A stretch of DNA of 64,000 nt, taken from the NCBI GenBank assembly GCA_017466885.1, contig JAFTTH010000008.1:1-64000 (forward strand). Reading direction: 5' to 3'. The DNA is from Oscillospiraceae bacterium (GTDB taxonomy: Bacteria > Bacillota > Clostridia > Oscillospirales > Ruminococcaceae). This document shows, piece after piece, positions 52,314-60,741 of this stretch. The notes beneath the pieces are model-generated. The model saw nothing but the letters and a program-made list of their open reading frames with translations. It did no database searches and was not told the origin of the DNA. A program made the translations under genes and the position numbers. Position 1 is the stretch's first letter; each line of letters begins with the position of its first letter.

Positions 52314-54015
52314 CCGCTTGCCCTCCTTCCTGCAAGGGGATTGTTTCGTCAGCGCGCAACCGGCGCAGAAGTGCATCACAACCGGGAACGGTCCCCTTGG
52401 GCAACCGCTCCAGATACTGCTCGGCCGTAATCACGCCCTTTTCAAAGAGGCCGTCCAGGATTTTGACCGATGCCAGCTCACTCCAGGCAGAGGCCGCTCC
52501 CACATCGATCCGGGTATTGAGGATCAGATTCCGGTATCGGGCGCCGTCAAAGGGCAGATACCATACGCCGCCCTCATCCTCGATGCGGAGACTTCTCTTG
52601 CCGTACATACTCAGCCAAAGCTCTCCCCAAATCCGGGCGACATCCTCGCAAAACGAGAAGAAGCGGTTCCGGAAAAGCTGCATCGGCATTGTTGCCGCCT
52701 CCCGCAGGGCAATGATTGCGGAGGTATTATTGGGGGCAATATCCCCCAAAGCGGCAGCATTTGCGCCGGCCTGGGTCAGGGTCTGTTCAATCAGGGAGGA
52801 GATGGCCGTTCCAAACTGACCCGAAAACTCGGGCGGGTTGACAAACTGCACCGCAGAGGAAACATTCTCTCCCCCTCCCTGCACCCGGATGATCTGCGCC
52901 GGATCATTGGTGACGGGCTGATCCACCAGATCCCCATCCACCACCATAATGGGCATTCCCATCATCATTCCCGACCACACCGATGCTGTCAGCATCCGGT
53001 TGATGGCGATCTGATTGGGAACAAGCCAGGTGATCTCCGACTCGCCGTAAGCGCAGGAGTGACGTCGCTCCCACAAAAAGCAAGCCAGCGGGTAGAGCCG
53101 AATTCCCATACTCCAGTCCTCCCGAATGACTACATCTCTGCAGACCCGGACTGCCCGGATCTCATAGTCATTCAAGTCACGGCTCCAGGCTTTATAGAGT
53201 TTTGTCAGCACAAGGATCCGCTTGGAATCCTCCGGCTCCAGGGAACTGATGTCCCCTGCCATATGACGGAAGGAGCGGTCGGGAGTGATTTTTGACAGTT
53301 CCTCGGCCGTACGGCCGTTTCGTTTTGCCTCCCGACGCACCTCGGCAACGGTTTTCCGCTGAGCGAGGATAATATAGGGCTGTGTCTGGATATTTTCGTT
53401 ATTCGGCTCGCCGAAATAGACATTTTCAATATCCAGCACCTCGCAACTGACATCCCCCAAAATAGGACAACGCTTCTCCCGGTCAGCATAGAGGCCGGTG
53501 GGCGCTGACTCGTCCCAGTAGCTGTAAATGACTCCGGTTCCGGTGATATAGGCATTCCGAAGGGCCTGCTCCCGAAGCCGGTCAAACTCCACCCGCTCGG
53601 CAGTCGTTTTGAAAAAATCCGAAAAACCTGAGAGGATCAGACTGATCTCCTGAGGGGTCGGATCTCCCGAGAAGGTATCCTCCCCGCCATTCCGCAGGGC
53701 GGCACGGACCGCTTCGGCCTGTTCCCGGTGGGTCAGGGTATCGGGGATCCCCTCGGCACGGTAGTTGACGGCGATGGGGATCGTGCCGATAGAGGCCATT
53801 TTATACTCCCCGATCCGTTTGATGATGTTATACCTCACCAGGGGGCGGTCCTTGCCGCATTTGGCCTCAAACCACTGGTCGCCGGTATAAAAACGCTCGT
53901 TGATCTTATTTTGCTCATACAATCCCCGGCTGCCGAGAGACGCTTTGAACCGGACGCCTGCCTCATACTCGGCAAAGATCTTGCCGGGGGAGTTGTTTTC
54001 CTTGGTGGATTGCAT
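52303..54015 (-). CDS. Phage portal protein
   Basis: The 570-residue protein has features of podovirus-type portals: NKINERFYTGDQWFEAK at the start, a long central region with YPLACFLWERRHSCAYGESE and a PNQIAINRMLTASVWSGMM helix, the tunnel-like SLIEQTLTQAGANAAALGD, and a C-terminal helical part. Twelve copies would form the DNA entry ring. ATG 54015 follows AAGGAGGAAGG. Unusually it comes after the capsid gene rather than before it, separated by the structured spacer at 54053-54138. Confidence 0.85.
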   Translation of the reverse strand: MQSTKENNSPGKIFAEYEAGVRFKASLGSRGLYEQNKINERFYTGDQWFEAKCGKDRPLVRYNIIKRIGEYKMASIGTIPIAVNYRAEGIPDTLTHREQAEAVRAALRNGGEDTFSGDPTPQEISLILSGFSDFFKTTAERVEFDRLREQALRNAYITGTGVIYSYWDESAPTGLYADREKRCPILGDVSCEVLDIENVYFGEPNNENIQTQPYIILAQRKTVAEVRREAKRNGRTAEELSKITPDRSFRHMAGDISSLEPEDSKRILVLTKLYKAWSRDLNDYEIRAVRVCRDVVIREDWSMGIRLYPLACFLWERRHSCAYGESEITWLVPNQIAINRMLTASVWSGMMMGMPIMVVDGDLVDQPVTNDPAQIIRVQGGGENVSSAVQFVNPPEFSGQFGTAISSLIEQTLTQAGANAAALGDIAPNNTSAIIALREAATMPMQLFRNRFFSFCEDVARIWGELWLSMYGKRSLRIEDEGGVWYLPFDGARYRNLILNTRIDVGAASAWSELASVKILDGLFEKGVITAEQYLERLPKGTVPGCDALLRRLRADETIPLQEGGQADER

Positions 54016-54052
54016 ATCCTTCCTCCTTTTTCCTTTCGGAGTTGAATGTCGA

Positions 54053-54138
54053 GGCGCAGCGGCGGAGGCTTTTCCTCCGCCCTGCCCCGGGGGGCGCTTC
54101 GCGCCCCCCGGGGCCCGCCCTTCGGGCGGGGCTGCGCC
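54053..54138 (-). repeat. GC-rich four-way-junction spacer between capsid and portal genes
   Basis: An outer stem, GGCGCAGC (54053-54060) with GCTGCGCC (54131-54138), encloses three perfect hairpins: GGCGGAGG/CCTCCGCC; a 13-bp stem 54085-54097/54101-54113 with a 3-base loop; and CCCGCCC/GGGCGGG (54114-54130). In the transcript it would be a very stable cloverleaf, perhaps limiting read-through from capsid to portal or protecting the capsid message. Confidence 0.85.
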
Positions 54139-54155
54139 CCTTACCCATTGACCGG

Positions 54156-55352
54156 TCAGGCTACCGTTACTGCGGCAATTGCCGAATCGCGGACGGTGCT
54201 GCCGCCTCCGGTGATCCTCACGAAGTAATAGTAGGTGCCTGCGGGAAGGTCCTCTCCGACCTGCATAGAAGGTCCATTCTCCCCGGCAATCCGGAGTGCG
54301 CCCTTGCCGGTGCTGTCCTTACAGGAATACCACTGATATTCCGGGGTACTGCCATCCGAGACGGTGGCTGTCACAGAGAGGGTTACCGGATCCCCAGTCT
54401 GCATAGAGATCCCCTCATCCAGATCCGTTTCAACGGTCACCTCGGGGGCCATCCATGCCCACACACCGGATGCATAAGAGGTCTTGACAAAGACATCGTA
54501 ATACAAACGGTAATCGAACTGGTAGGCATCCGCCTTGGGGTTTTTATCGGGAGAGAAGATGCGCATCTTCTCGCTCTTCCGCACCAGAGAAGCTGCGCTC
54601 TTGGGGAGCATCAGCATACAGATGCCCTTAGCACCCTCTGCAACGGCAAAGCCACCCTCCTCCGCACCGGCTCCGCCCGAGAGGAACTGATAGGCACTCT
54701 GCATCCGGGAGGCCGGAACGGGAATGATGGTCACGCCGTTGATCGAGCTGACCTGCATCTGAACCTGGCCCTGACGGAACTCGCTGACGGTGATCTGGCG
54801 GGAGATCTCCTCCGAGCCCAAAAAGCTATTCCAGACGGCAGGGGAAACGAAGCAGACAAGCTCCGAATCATAGCCGCACTCCCCCTGCACCAGAGCCATC
54901 AGGCGGTTAAAGCTGGCGTAGGGCTTGGAGGTATCACCGTCGGTGAGGAGCTGGCCTCTGGAGTTGGCAAGGCCGCAGAGCTTGGAAAGCACGTAAGCGT
55001 CGCACTCGGGCACAACGCGGGTCCGGACAAACTCGCCCAGCACCTGTCCTGCGAGATTTGCCACGCCGGTCTCGTCCATATCCTCCCGGTCGATCTGGAA
55101 GGAGCGGGCACGGTCCTGCTTGAGGGTATACGCGGTATTGGAAACGGTGGTTGTACCGGTGATAAAGCCGGTATCCCGGTCATAATCCCCCAGTCCCTGG
55201 AAGGAAATATCGGGAATCAGAACGGTGTGCGCCCCCACGAATTTCGCGCGGAAGGCATTGTCGGTCATAAAGCCGGTCTTGGCTTCGGATACCAGCAGCT
55301 TATCCAGCTCACCGGTAAAGTTCTGTGCAAAATTGATCGAATTGATCGCCAT
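54156..55352 (-). CDS. Major capsid protein with C-terminal Ig-like domain
   Basis: The 398-residue protein has an HK97-type capsid core over about residues 1-305. It includes FTGELDKLLVSEAKTGFM, RARSFQIDREDMDETG, a YVLSKLCGLANSRGQ helix, and IIPVPASRMQ towards the end of the core. A beta domain of about 90 residues (VTLSVTATVSDGSTPEYQWYS, PAGTYYYFVRITGGGSTV) looks like the Ig-like decorations displayed on some capsids. It follows a scaffold-like gene by about 45 bases. Assignment is by layout and character. Confidence 0.85.
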   Translation of the reverse strand: MAINSINFAQNFTGELDKLLVSEAKTGFMTDNAFRAKFVGAHTVLIPDISFQGLGDYDRDTGFITGTTTVSNTAYTLKQDRARSFQIDREDMDETGVANLAGQVLGEFVRTRVVPECDAYVLSKLCGLANSRGQLLTDGDTSKPYASFNRLMALVQGECGYDSELVCFVSPAVWNSFLGSEEISRQITVSEFRQGQVQMQVSSINGVTIIPVPASRMQSAYQFLSGGAGAEEGGFAVAEGAKGICMLMLPKSAASLVRKSEKMRIFSPDKNPKADAYQFDYRLYYDVFVKTSYASGVWAWMAPEVTVETDLDEGISMQTGDPVTLSVTATVSDGSTPEYQWYSCKDSTGKGALRIAGENGPSMQVGEDLPAGTYYYFVRITGGGSTVRDSAIAAVTVA

Positions 55353-55397
55353 AATAACATTCTCCTTTTTCTTCTTTTTTTGATTACAATAACAGGG

Positions 55398-55844
55398 CTA
55401 ACGCCAGATTCCATCCAGCAAAGCGGAAAGGTCTCCTCCGCCCTCCTCCGGGTCGGAGTGCATCCTTCCTGCAGAATGGGCGGCCGCACGCTCCTGTGCC
55501 TGCTGCTCTGCGGCTCTTGCCCGTCCTTGTGCGAACTGATACCGCAGATATGCATCGAAAAGGCGGTGTCCCTCCCGGACTGCGGAGCGGATTACCTCAT
55601 CCGGCAGATCGGAAAAGCTTCGGATCTCGGGGAGCAATTCACTGATCTCGCCAAACTCCTGCGCAAGCCTTCCGCACAGATCAGACTCCTCCTGCCCTTC
55701 CGGTTCCGGAATGGAGGGTTGGTCGGGGTCTTCCTGCGGCTGTTCCTGAGGGGAATTTTCCTCTTCCGGGTCGAGCCGGAGCTCCTCCGCGGTTTCCCCG
55801 AGTTGGTCCTCCTGTTGTTCCAAAATCATCTCGTTTTCTTCCAT
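55398..55844 (-). CDS. Scaffold-like acidic phage protein
   Basis: The 148-residue protein is very acidic, with a Glu/Gln/Pro-rich N-terminal half and helical C-terminal half (DLPDEVIRSAVREGHRLFDA, a Gln/Ala/Arg-rich helix, EGGGDLSALLDGIW). Small acidic helical proteins directly before the capsid gene usually act as head-assembly scaffolds. No protease is encoded nearby. Confidence 0.75.
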   Translation of the reverse strand: MEENEMILEQQEDQLGETAEELRLDPEEENSPQEQPQEDPDQPSIPEPEGQEESDLCGRLAQEFGEISELLPEIRSFSDLPDEVIRSAVREGHRLFDAYLRYQFAQGRARAAEQQAQERAAAHSAGRMHSDPEEGGGDLSALLDGIWR

Positions 55845-55866
55845 CTTTTCCTTTCACCTCCTTTCC

Positions 55867-56109
55867 TCATTTCTCTTCGCCGGGATAAAAATCCTCCTGC
55901 GGTGTTCCGTCGTAGGTCAGAAAATTTTCCCACTCACGGATGGCTCTCCGCACCTCGGGACGCTCCTTTTGCGTCCCCTTCTTCTCCGGACGGGGGCGCT
56001 TTGCGGCCGCCGGCAAGTCTTTTCCGTACCGTTCTCCTGCTAAAAAGCCGATCCCACCCGAAAGGGCCATCACCACCAGGAGATTCACGCTCCAAAAAAT
56101 CGCTTCCAT
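55867..56109 (-). CDS. Small single-pass membrane protein of the phage cluster
   Basis: The 80-residue protein has one N-terminal membrane helix (about 5-24, NLLVVMALSGGIGFLAGERY) and a basic, Lys/Arg/Glu-rich tail. It lies between the large terminase and the scaffold-like gene. I do not recognise it. Confidence 0.65.
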   Translation of the reverse strand: MEAIFWSVNLLVVMALSGGIGFLAGERYGKDLPAAAKRPRPEKKGTQKERPEVRRAIREWENFLTYDGTPQEDFYPGEEK

Positions 56110-56126
56110 TCCATCACCCCCTTTTT

Positions 56127-57440
56127 TCAGATATCCCAGCCGCCCGGCATCGGGCGTTCCGCCGCCGCGGCTCTTCTCATTCTCTTTTCTTCCTCCTCCG
56201 GAGTGACCGGATGGAAGAACCGGAAGTCCTCCGACGCGTACCGGAGGGCATCGATCATATGGTTGTTTGTGTCAGCGGGCTTGTTGGAGGGCTTGCCATC
56301 CTCTCCCGGCTCCCAGGCGTAGGAGGAAAACTCCGCAATGGCCGCCGGGCATCCCGGAGAAATGGTGATCCGGTACTCCTGCAACCGGGCAATCCCGTGA
56401 AGGATGCTGTCCCGCCCCTTTTCTGCCGCCATAATCCGCCCGATCCCCAGCCGCCGAAGGTCATCGTTGGACTTGGGCTCTGCGGCATCCGCCCGGATCC
56501 GTTCCTTTGCGTAGCCTTTGGCGGTGATCATTTTGGCAATATCATCGTTGAGCATCCGCCGCTGGTAGTGCTCGTCAAAGATGAAAAGCTGCTTATCCAG
56601 GGGGTTTGCCATACAGGCCACAAAGGCGGTGGGGTCGTTGGTGTACCCGTAATCCAGGCCAAAGAAGGGCCGCCATTTCCACCGATCCTCCGGAGGGATA
56701 GAATCGGGGCCGCAAGCCTCCACCCTCCAGTTTTCAAACACAAGCCCCTCCGCAACGCCCCATTCTCCCAAACCTGCCACACGGTATCTCCGGGGGTTTT
56801 CCTCCTTCATTCGCTCGTAAACGGCCCGGTCGGCATCGTCCAGAAATTCATTGCAAAGATAATTGGTGGTAAAAACATCCGCATTTTCGGGCGGGTGGTC
56901 AAAGAACCGTTTTTTCAGCCAATGGTGCTCATTCCAGGGGTTGAAGGTGAGGGTCGTCTGCTTGAACAGCCCTTCGGGAACATTCCCTCGGGGGACGGAC
57001 AGATCCAGCACATCAAACTGCTCCTCCGAGAGGATCTCGTATGCCTCCTCAATCCACACCCAGCAAAGCACACCCTTGGGAACGGTGATGGAAGCCAGCT
57101 TCAGCACATCATCAAACCCGCGAAAGAGGATCTTCTGCCCGGTAGGCAGATAGGTAATCTCCATCGGGGAGACGGTGCATTTAAAGAGGCCGTCCATCCC
57201 CAACCGGCGGATGGCCCAGGTCAACTGGGCGAAGGTGGAGGAGCGGTGGGTATCCATTACACTTCGCACCACCAAAAGATTTGCTTCGGGGTACTGGGTC
57301 AGCCGGAGAACGAAGTTAAGGGAGGTTGTGGCGGACTTTTTGGAGCCCTTCCCGCCCTTCAACACCCGGTACCGTTTCTTTGAGTGCCAAAACTCCCGAT
57401 ACCCACCGCCCACGATCTCGGATAGCTTATAGGTCGTCAT
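56127..57440 (-). CDS. Phage terminase large subunit
   Basis: The 437-residue packaging motor has an ATPase domain with Walker A LKGGKGSKKS (about 28-37), Walker B CWVWIEEA (about 128) and a coupling motif around LTFNPWN. The nuclease domain has metal-binding acids in FGLDYGYTNDPTAF (about 250) and NNHMIDALRYA near the C-terminus. It resembles the PBSX/Terminase_3 family. It cuts and packages phage DNA into the prohead. It overlaps the small subunit gene by 14 bases. Confidence 0.93.
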   Translation of the reverse strand: MTTYKLSEIVGGGYREFWHSKKRYRVLKGGKGSKKSATTSLNFVLRLTQYPEANLLVVRSVMDTHRSSTFAQLTWAIRRLGMDGLFKCTVSPMEITYLPTGQKILFRGFDDVLKLASITVPKGVLCWVWIEEAYEILSEEQFDVLDLSVPRGNVPEGLFKQTTLTFNPWNEHHWLKKRFFDHPPENADVFTTNYLCNEFLDDADRAVYERMKEENPRRYRVAGLGEWGVAEGLVFENWRVEACGPDSIPPEDRWKWRPFFGLDYGYTNDPTAFVACMANPLDKQLFIFDEHYQRRMLNDDIAKMITAKGYAKERIRADAAEPKSNDDLRRLGIGRIMAAEKGRDSILHGIARLQEYRITISPGCPAAIAEFSSYAWEPGEDGKPSNKPADTNNHMIDALRYASEDFRFFHPVTPEEEEKRMRRAAAAERPMPGGWDI

Positions 57441-57699
57441 GGATATTGATCACCACCGTACCGGTGCCGCCGGTCGGCTCAAGGATGCTCCTGATCTCCC
57501 GGATGGCTGAAATATCTCCGCTTTGGGCTTTTTTGACCAGCGCCAGGGCCATCAGCCCGCCGTTGGTGGTCTGCCGGGGGGATAGTCCGCCCTCCTTCGC
57601 CTGCCGAAGCTTCTCCGGGTCGGTAATCCGCTTTGCGAGTATTGCGGCTAATGTTCCGGCAAGCTGTCCCGATGCCGATTTCTTTTCAGGATGCTCCAT
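57427..57699 (-). CDS. Phage terminase small subunit-like protein
   Basis: The product of about 90 residues carries a helical region (GQLAGTLAAILAKRITDPEK, then LRQAKEGGLSPRQT), a segment GGLMALALVKKAQSGDISAIREI, and a C-terminal TGTVVINIHDDL. Its place before the large terminase and its form suit a DNA-recognition subunit. The start is uncertain: ATG 57699 has GAAAAGG directly against it, and the frame is open to 57801. Confidence 0.65.
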   Translation of the reverse strand: MEHPEKKSASGQLAGTLAAILAKRITDPEKLRQAKEGGLSPRQTTNGGLMALALVKKAQSGDISAIREIRSILEPTGGTGTVVINIHDDL

Positions 57700-57878
57700 C
57701 CTTTTCTGCGGTGCTCGTTCCGCTCCGCCTCCTTTCCCCGGGAGGGGTCCCCAAAAAGCTGGGGAACACATCTGGGCAACCAGCAAAAATCCACCCCGCA
57801 CTCGGGACGGCGGTTATGAATACATCCGCGGCAGCGTTCCTCCTTATCCTCCGCCGGGAGGATCTTTTCTTTTTTCAC
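57648..57878 (-). CDS. Small cysteine-rich phage protein
   Basis: The protein of about 76 residues has a likely metal site, CRGCIHNRRPECGVDFCWLP with a further Cys in RCVPQ, and a basic C-terminus. GTG 57878 is eight bases after AAGGAGG; GTG 57887 abuts that site. It overlaps the terminase small subunit gene. Similar zinc-type proteins often precede terminase genes in Firmicutes phages; the function is unknown. Confidence 0.55.
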   Translation of the reverse strand: MKKEKILPAEDKEERCRGCIHNRRPECGVDFCWLPRCVPQLFGDPSRGKEAERNEHRRKGWSILKRNRHRDSLPEH

Positions 57879-57899
57879 ACCAGACACGCCTCCTTTCTT

Positions 57900-57980
57900 T
57901 GATTCGGGAGAGGGCCCTTTTCTCCCGTGACCAAAGAATACACCCGTTTAACCGGACAAAACGGACAAGATAAAAAAGAA
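57900..57980. other. Right edge of the prophage remnant
   Basis: No gene, promoter of good match, integrase end or tRNA fragment is seen here; TTGTCC occurs twice in the minus strand without a matching -10. The right boundary of the element is therefore undefined. Confidence 0.4.
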
Positions 57981-57981
57981 A

Positions 57982-58018
57982 AAAGAACACGTTCCGGGAA
58001 AACAGAACGTGTTCTTTC
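57982..58018. terminator. Bidirectional terminator
   Basis: AAAGAACACGTTC (57982-57994) pairs with GAACGTGTTCTTT (58004-58016); an A-run precedes it, so it works best for the minus-strand kinase transcript. Confidence 0.85.
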
Positions 58019-58083
58019 AAAAGGTTTCTTTATGATTCTATTGTAAGATTTATCGGCTTGCGAAAGCGTTCCGGGGAGGGAAA

Positions 58084-59358
58084 TCAGAAGTTGATCATCA
58101 GAGTAAACCGCTCGCCGTCAGCCGTGAACTGATAATATCCATTATTCTTCTCGCAGAAAGCGGCAATAAAGCGGGTGCCAAAGCCATGATCGTGGTGATG
58201 GTTGACCGGAATATCGTTTTCGTCAAATTCGATCTCCCCGTCATAGTGGTTAACGATCCGCATCATAAACCGGGGCTGACTGATCGCCTTAATCTCAAGG
58301 AACCGCCTCTCCGGCTCCAACGCCTCACAGGCGTGGATGGCGTTTTCCAGAGCGTTGGCAATGGCAACCGCAAGCTCCGCCTCGTTGACCGGCAGTTCAT
58401 CGGGAAAGGCAAAGCCCATATCCACCGAAATATTCTTGGCCTGTGCCTTCGCAAGATAGGAGGATAAGGTCGCATCCAGCACCGCGTGCTGGCAATAGTG
58501 CTTGACCTTGGTCCGGTCCAGCGCCTCTTCAAACTCTGAAAGAAGCTTTAAGCATTCCTCATACTGCTCTTTTTTGATCAGTCCGGCAATGGTTTTGAGC
58601 TTATGGCGGAAATTATGCCTCTCCACCCGGAATTTTTCATCCGCGGCAACCAGCTCAGCCATCCGGGAGGTGAAGCTGGAAATCTGAACCTGCAAAAGCT
58701 CTTCCTGCTCCTCTGCCTCATATGCATTTTGCTGGCGGCGAAGGGTCACAATAATATGAATATAAATGACCGGCATCAAAAAGAACAGGATGATCAGAAC
58801 CGGGATATTCTCCGGCCGCTCCACAATAGAGGTGGGATAGGTCATCAGCAGGGTGATGGCAAGATAGAAAAGAGCTCCGATCACGGCAAAAACGCCCCAA
58901 CCCTTTTTGATATGCTTTTGAACTCCCAGAAAGATCGGCCGCAGCTGCTTATAAGCCCAAAGCTCAATCAGAGGGTAAATGACCATCCGCACAATAAACA
59001 TAACAAGGTAGCTATCCGGCGTCAGGTAGTGGTTGAGGAGATTCGTTATGTAAATAATCTCCAGAACAATGGTATCCACCATACAGAAGGTGAAGAAAAA
59101 CCGTCCGTCCCGGTGCTTTGCTAAAACCCAAAAGATCAAGCAGCTCGGCAGAGAAAGCGTCAGAAGCATCAGGGTGCCGTAGCCGTCAATCCCAAAGAGA
59201 GCAAAGAGAATCATATTGACGATACCCAGCGGCACCATCGTTGCCACGGTGATGATCAGCGTCTTCCTTCTGGGGTAGCGGGACTCAAACAGGAAGAAAA
59301 AAAGCACCAGCGCATGAACCAAAGACCACAAAAGTGATATATCCCTCAATATGGCCAC
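58084..59358 (-). CDS. AgrC-like GHKL sensor histidine kinase
   Basis: The 424-residue kinase has six or so N-terminal membrane helices (to about residue 205), a coiled region, the phosphoacceptor His in RVERHNFRHKLKTIAG (about 250), and a GHKL ATPase domain with NALENAIHACEAL and the glycine motif HHHDHGFGTRFI. This is the AgrC/ComD type, which usually senses peptides. GTG 59358 follows GGAGGG. It lies three bases after the LytTR regulator gene. No agrB/agrD-like processing gene or peptide precursor is visible here, so the signal is unknown. Confidence 0.9.
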   Translation of the reverse strand: MAILRDISLLWSLVHALVLFFFLFESRYPRRKTLIITVATMVPLGIVNMILFALFGIDGYGTLMLLTLSLPSCLIFWVLAKHRDGRFFFTFCMVDTIVLEIIYITNLLNHYLTPDSYLVMFIVRMVIYPLIELWAYKQLRPIFLGVQKHIKKGWGVFAVIGALFYLAITLLMTYPTSIVERPENIPVLIILFFLMPVIYIHIIVTLRRQQNAYEAEEQEELLQVQISSFTSRMAELVAADEKFRVERHNFRHKLKTIAGLIKKEQYEECLKLLSEFEEALDRTKVKHYCQHAVLDATLSSYLAKAQAKNISVDMGFAFPDELPVNEAELAVAIANALENAIHACEALEPERRFLEIKAISQPRFMMRIVNHYDGEIEFDENDIPVNHHHDHGFGTRFIAAFCEKNNGYYQFTADGERFTLMINF

Positions 59359-59361
59359 CCA

Positions 59362-60096
59362 TCAACCCTCCTTCGAAATCCAGTAGTTATTCCAGGCGCC
59401 CCGCAGGTCACGGCAGAGTTTCTTATTCAGAAAAACCCGCTCATTCCCCTTGAATACTGCCCCTTCGTTTTCCACAGAAGTGATATGATGAAGGTTGACC
59501 ACCGTGCTCACACCGCACTGCGCAAACCTTCCGTCTGCCAAAAGCTCTGCCACCGCATCTGAAAAGGAGGTGCGAAGAGTGGTGCTCTCCACAGCCTTCC
59601 CGTCAGCCAGGTGGTAGATCAGTGAACGGTTAGAAAGCTCGATATACAGGATGCTGTCAAAGGAGAGGCGGGCATTTCCCTCTTTCGTCTTGATGATCAC
59701 ACCCTTATCCTTTTTGATATGGATGGAGTTGATTGCCTCATCCATTACCTTATAAAACACATCCCTGGCAATGGGCTTTAAAATATAGTCAAAGGCTCTG
59801 ACCCGGAAGGAGTCCAGGGCGTATTCCTCGCTGGAGGTAAGATAAATGATCTTACTTTCCACCCCCTGCTCCCGGATTGCCTGCCCCAGTTGGATCCCAT
59901 TTAAGTCGGGCATCACAATGTCCAGGATAAAAATATCAAAGTCTGCACCCTCCCAAACTGCCTGCAAAAGCTCTGCGGGCTCGGAAAAAACCGTATATTC
60001 AATCTGCTTATCCTTCCGCTCCTCCGAATAATCCTCCGCAATATCCAGCAGTCGCGCCCGGCAGACCGTCTCATCGTCGCAAATTGCTATTTTCAC
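59362..60096 (-). CDS. LytTR-family (AgrA-like) response regulator
   Basis: The 244-residue protein has a receiver domain with ICDDETVCR, phosphoacceptor Asp in FILDIVMPDLNGIQ (about residue 58) and Lys in YILKPIARD, and a C-terminal LytTR DNA-binding domain (VIIKTKEGNARLSFDSILYIE to NLHHITSVEN). GTG 60096 is chosen as the normal start of the receiver (VKIAICDDE); upstream in-frame codons lie in the promoter. It forms an operon with the kinase and is divergent from the small protein and the adhesin gene, its likely targets. Confidence 0.92.
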   Translation of the reverse strand: MKIAICDDETVCRARLLDIAEDYSEERKDKQIEYTVFSEPAELLQAVWEGADFDIFILDIVMPDLNGIQLGQAIREQGVESKIIYLTSSEEYALDSFRVRAFDYILKPIARDVFYKVMDEAINSIHIKKDKGVIIKTKEGNARLSFDSILYIELSNRSLIYHLADGKAVESTTLRTSFSDAVAELLADGRFAQCGVSTVVNLHHITSVENEGAVFKGNERVFLNKKLCRDLRGAWNNYWISKEG

Positions 60097-60129
60097 CCTG
60101 ATCACCCCGCAGTTTTTATTCTGTGTAAA

Positions 60130-60158
60130 ATTATAGCACCCCTTGCAGGGTTTTTCAA
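60130..60158 (-). promoter_or_regulatory. Promoter of the LytTR regulator operon
   Basis: TTGAAA (60158-60153), a 17-base spacer and TATAAT (60135-60130). Confidence 0.8.
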
Positions 60159-60242
60159 GACGTTCCGTCCCTTCCAAATCTTTTCTTTCTGCTGCCCGAA
60201 TCAATTCTGCGCAAAAAAGTATAAATTTTACGCACTCCCGTT

Positions 60243-60271
60243 TTGAGAAAAAATTTCTGTTATGATATTAC
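60243..60271 (+). promoter_or_regulatory. Divergent promoter of the adhesin arm
   Basis: TTGAGA (60243-60248), a 17-base spacer and TATTAC (60266-60271). Confidence 0.6.
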
Positions 60272-60299
60272 CATAGTAAGATCTGAAAGGAGTCACATC

Positions 60300-60644
60300 A
60301 TGACCTTACTCAGTAATATCCGGGTTGCGGTCTGCGGCGAGCTTCCAACCACCTGCAATTATCTGTTACGCCAGGGCGTTGTGAAGATCGACCAGTATCT
60401 GGACGCAACCGAGATTGCAGACGAAGCCGCCTACCATCTGATTCTGATTTACGCTCCTCACGCGGAAGGAATCTTTGATACGGTGTATGAACGAAAGACC
60501 AAGTCCGGCAATGGGAACGCAACTGTTCCCATTCGGCTTTTGAATGAACCCGCCTGCGATTCCGCCCTGATCGAGTTACGATCTACGTTGCGCCGCATTG
60601 CAAGCACTCAAGCGCAAAGCAAGGAGGCGGTGACCGACACATAA
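60300..60644 (+). CDS. Small protein, possibly a degenerate receiver domain
   Basis: The 114-residue product begins with an alternating strand-helix pattern (IRVAVCGELPTTCNYLLRQG, YHLILIYAPHAEG, VPIRLLNEPACDSALIELRS) that resembles a CheY-like or Rossmann fold but lacks the acidic pocket and phosphoacceptor Asp. ATG 60300 follows AAAGGAG. It lies between the divergent LytTR system and the adhesin gene, so it may be a regulator or chaperone of that locus. The family is not recognised. Confidence 0.6.
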   Translation: MTLLSNIRVAVCGELPTTCNYLLRQGVVKIDQYLDATEIADEAAYHLILIYAPHAEGIFDTVYERKTKSGNGNATVPIRLLNEPACDSALIELRSTLRRIASTQAQSKEAVTDT

Positions 60645-60741
60645 TTCCCCCGCAAAGCAACTTTCCGCTTTGCCAACTGCTACTTTTCCTGCCAACACCG
60701 GCCTATGCCGATATTGTGAAACCCTTTATGGAGGTATCTGT

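Larger units (their letters stand above)
48196..57900 (-). mobile_element. Compact prophage remnant (head and lysis genes)
   Basis: One minus-strand block reads: small zinc-type protein, small and large terminase, small membrane protein, scaffold-like protein, major capsid protein, portal, adaptor-like protein, fibre-like protein (frameshifted), XhlA-like protein, holin, endolysin. There is no integrase, repressor, replication gene, tape measure or tail tube. The left flank has an att-like tRNA fragment (47421) but no matching copy is seen at the right flank. It is either a decayed short-tailed phage or a domesticated particle locus. Confidence 0.85.

Noticed and set aside
54042..57383. A very long plus-strand open frame opposite the phage genes (over 1100 codons)
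   Set aside because: It is antisense to terminase, scaffold, capsid and other genes that have recognisable motifs, has no ribosome binding site, and results from GC-rich codon use.
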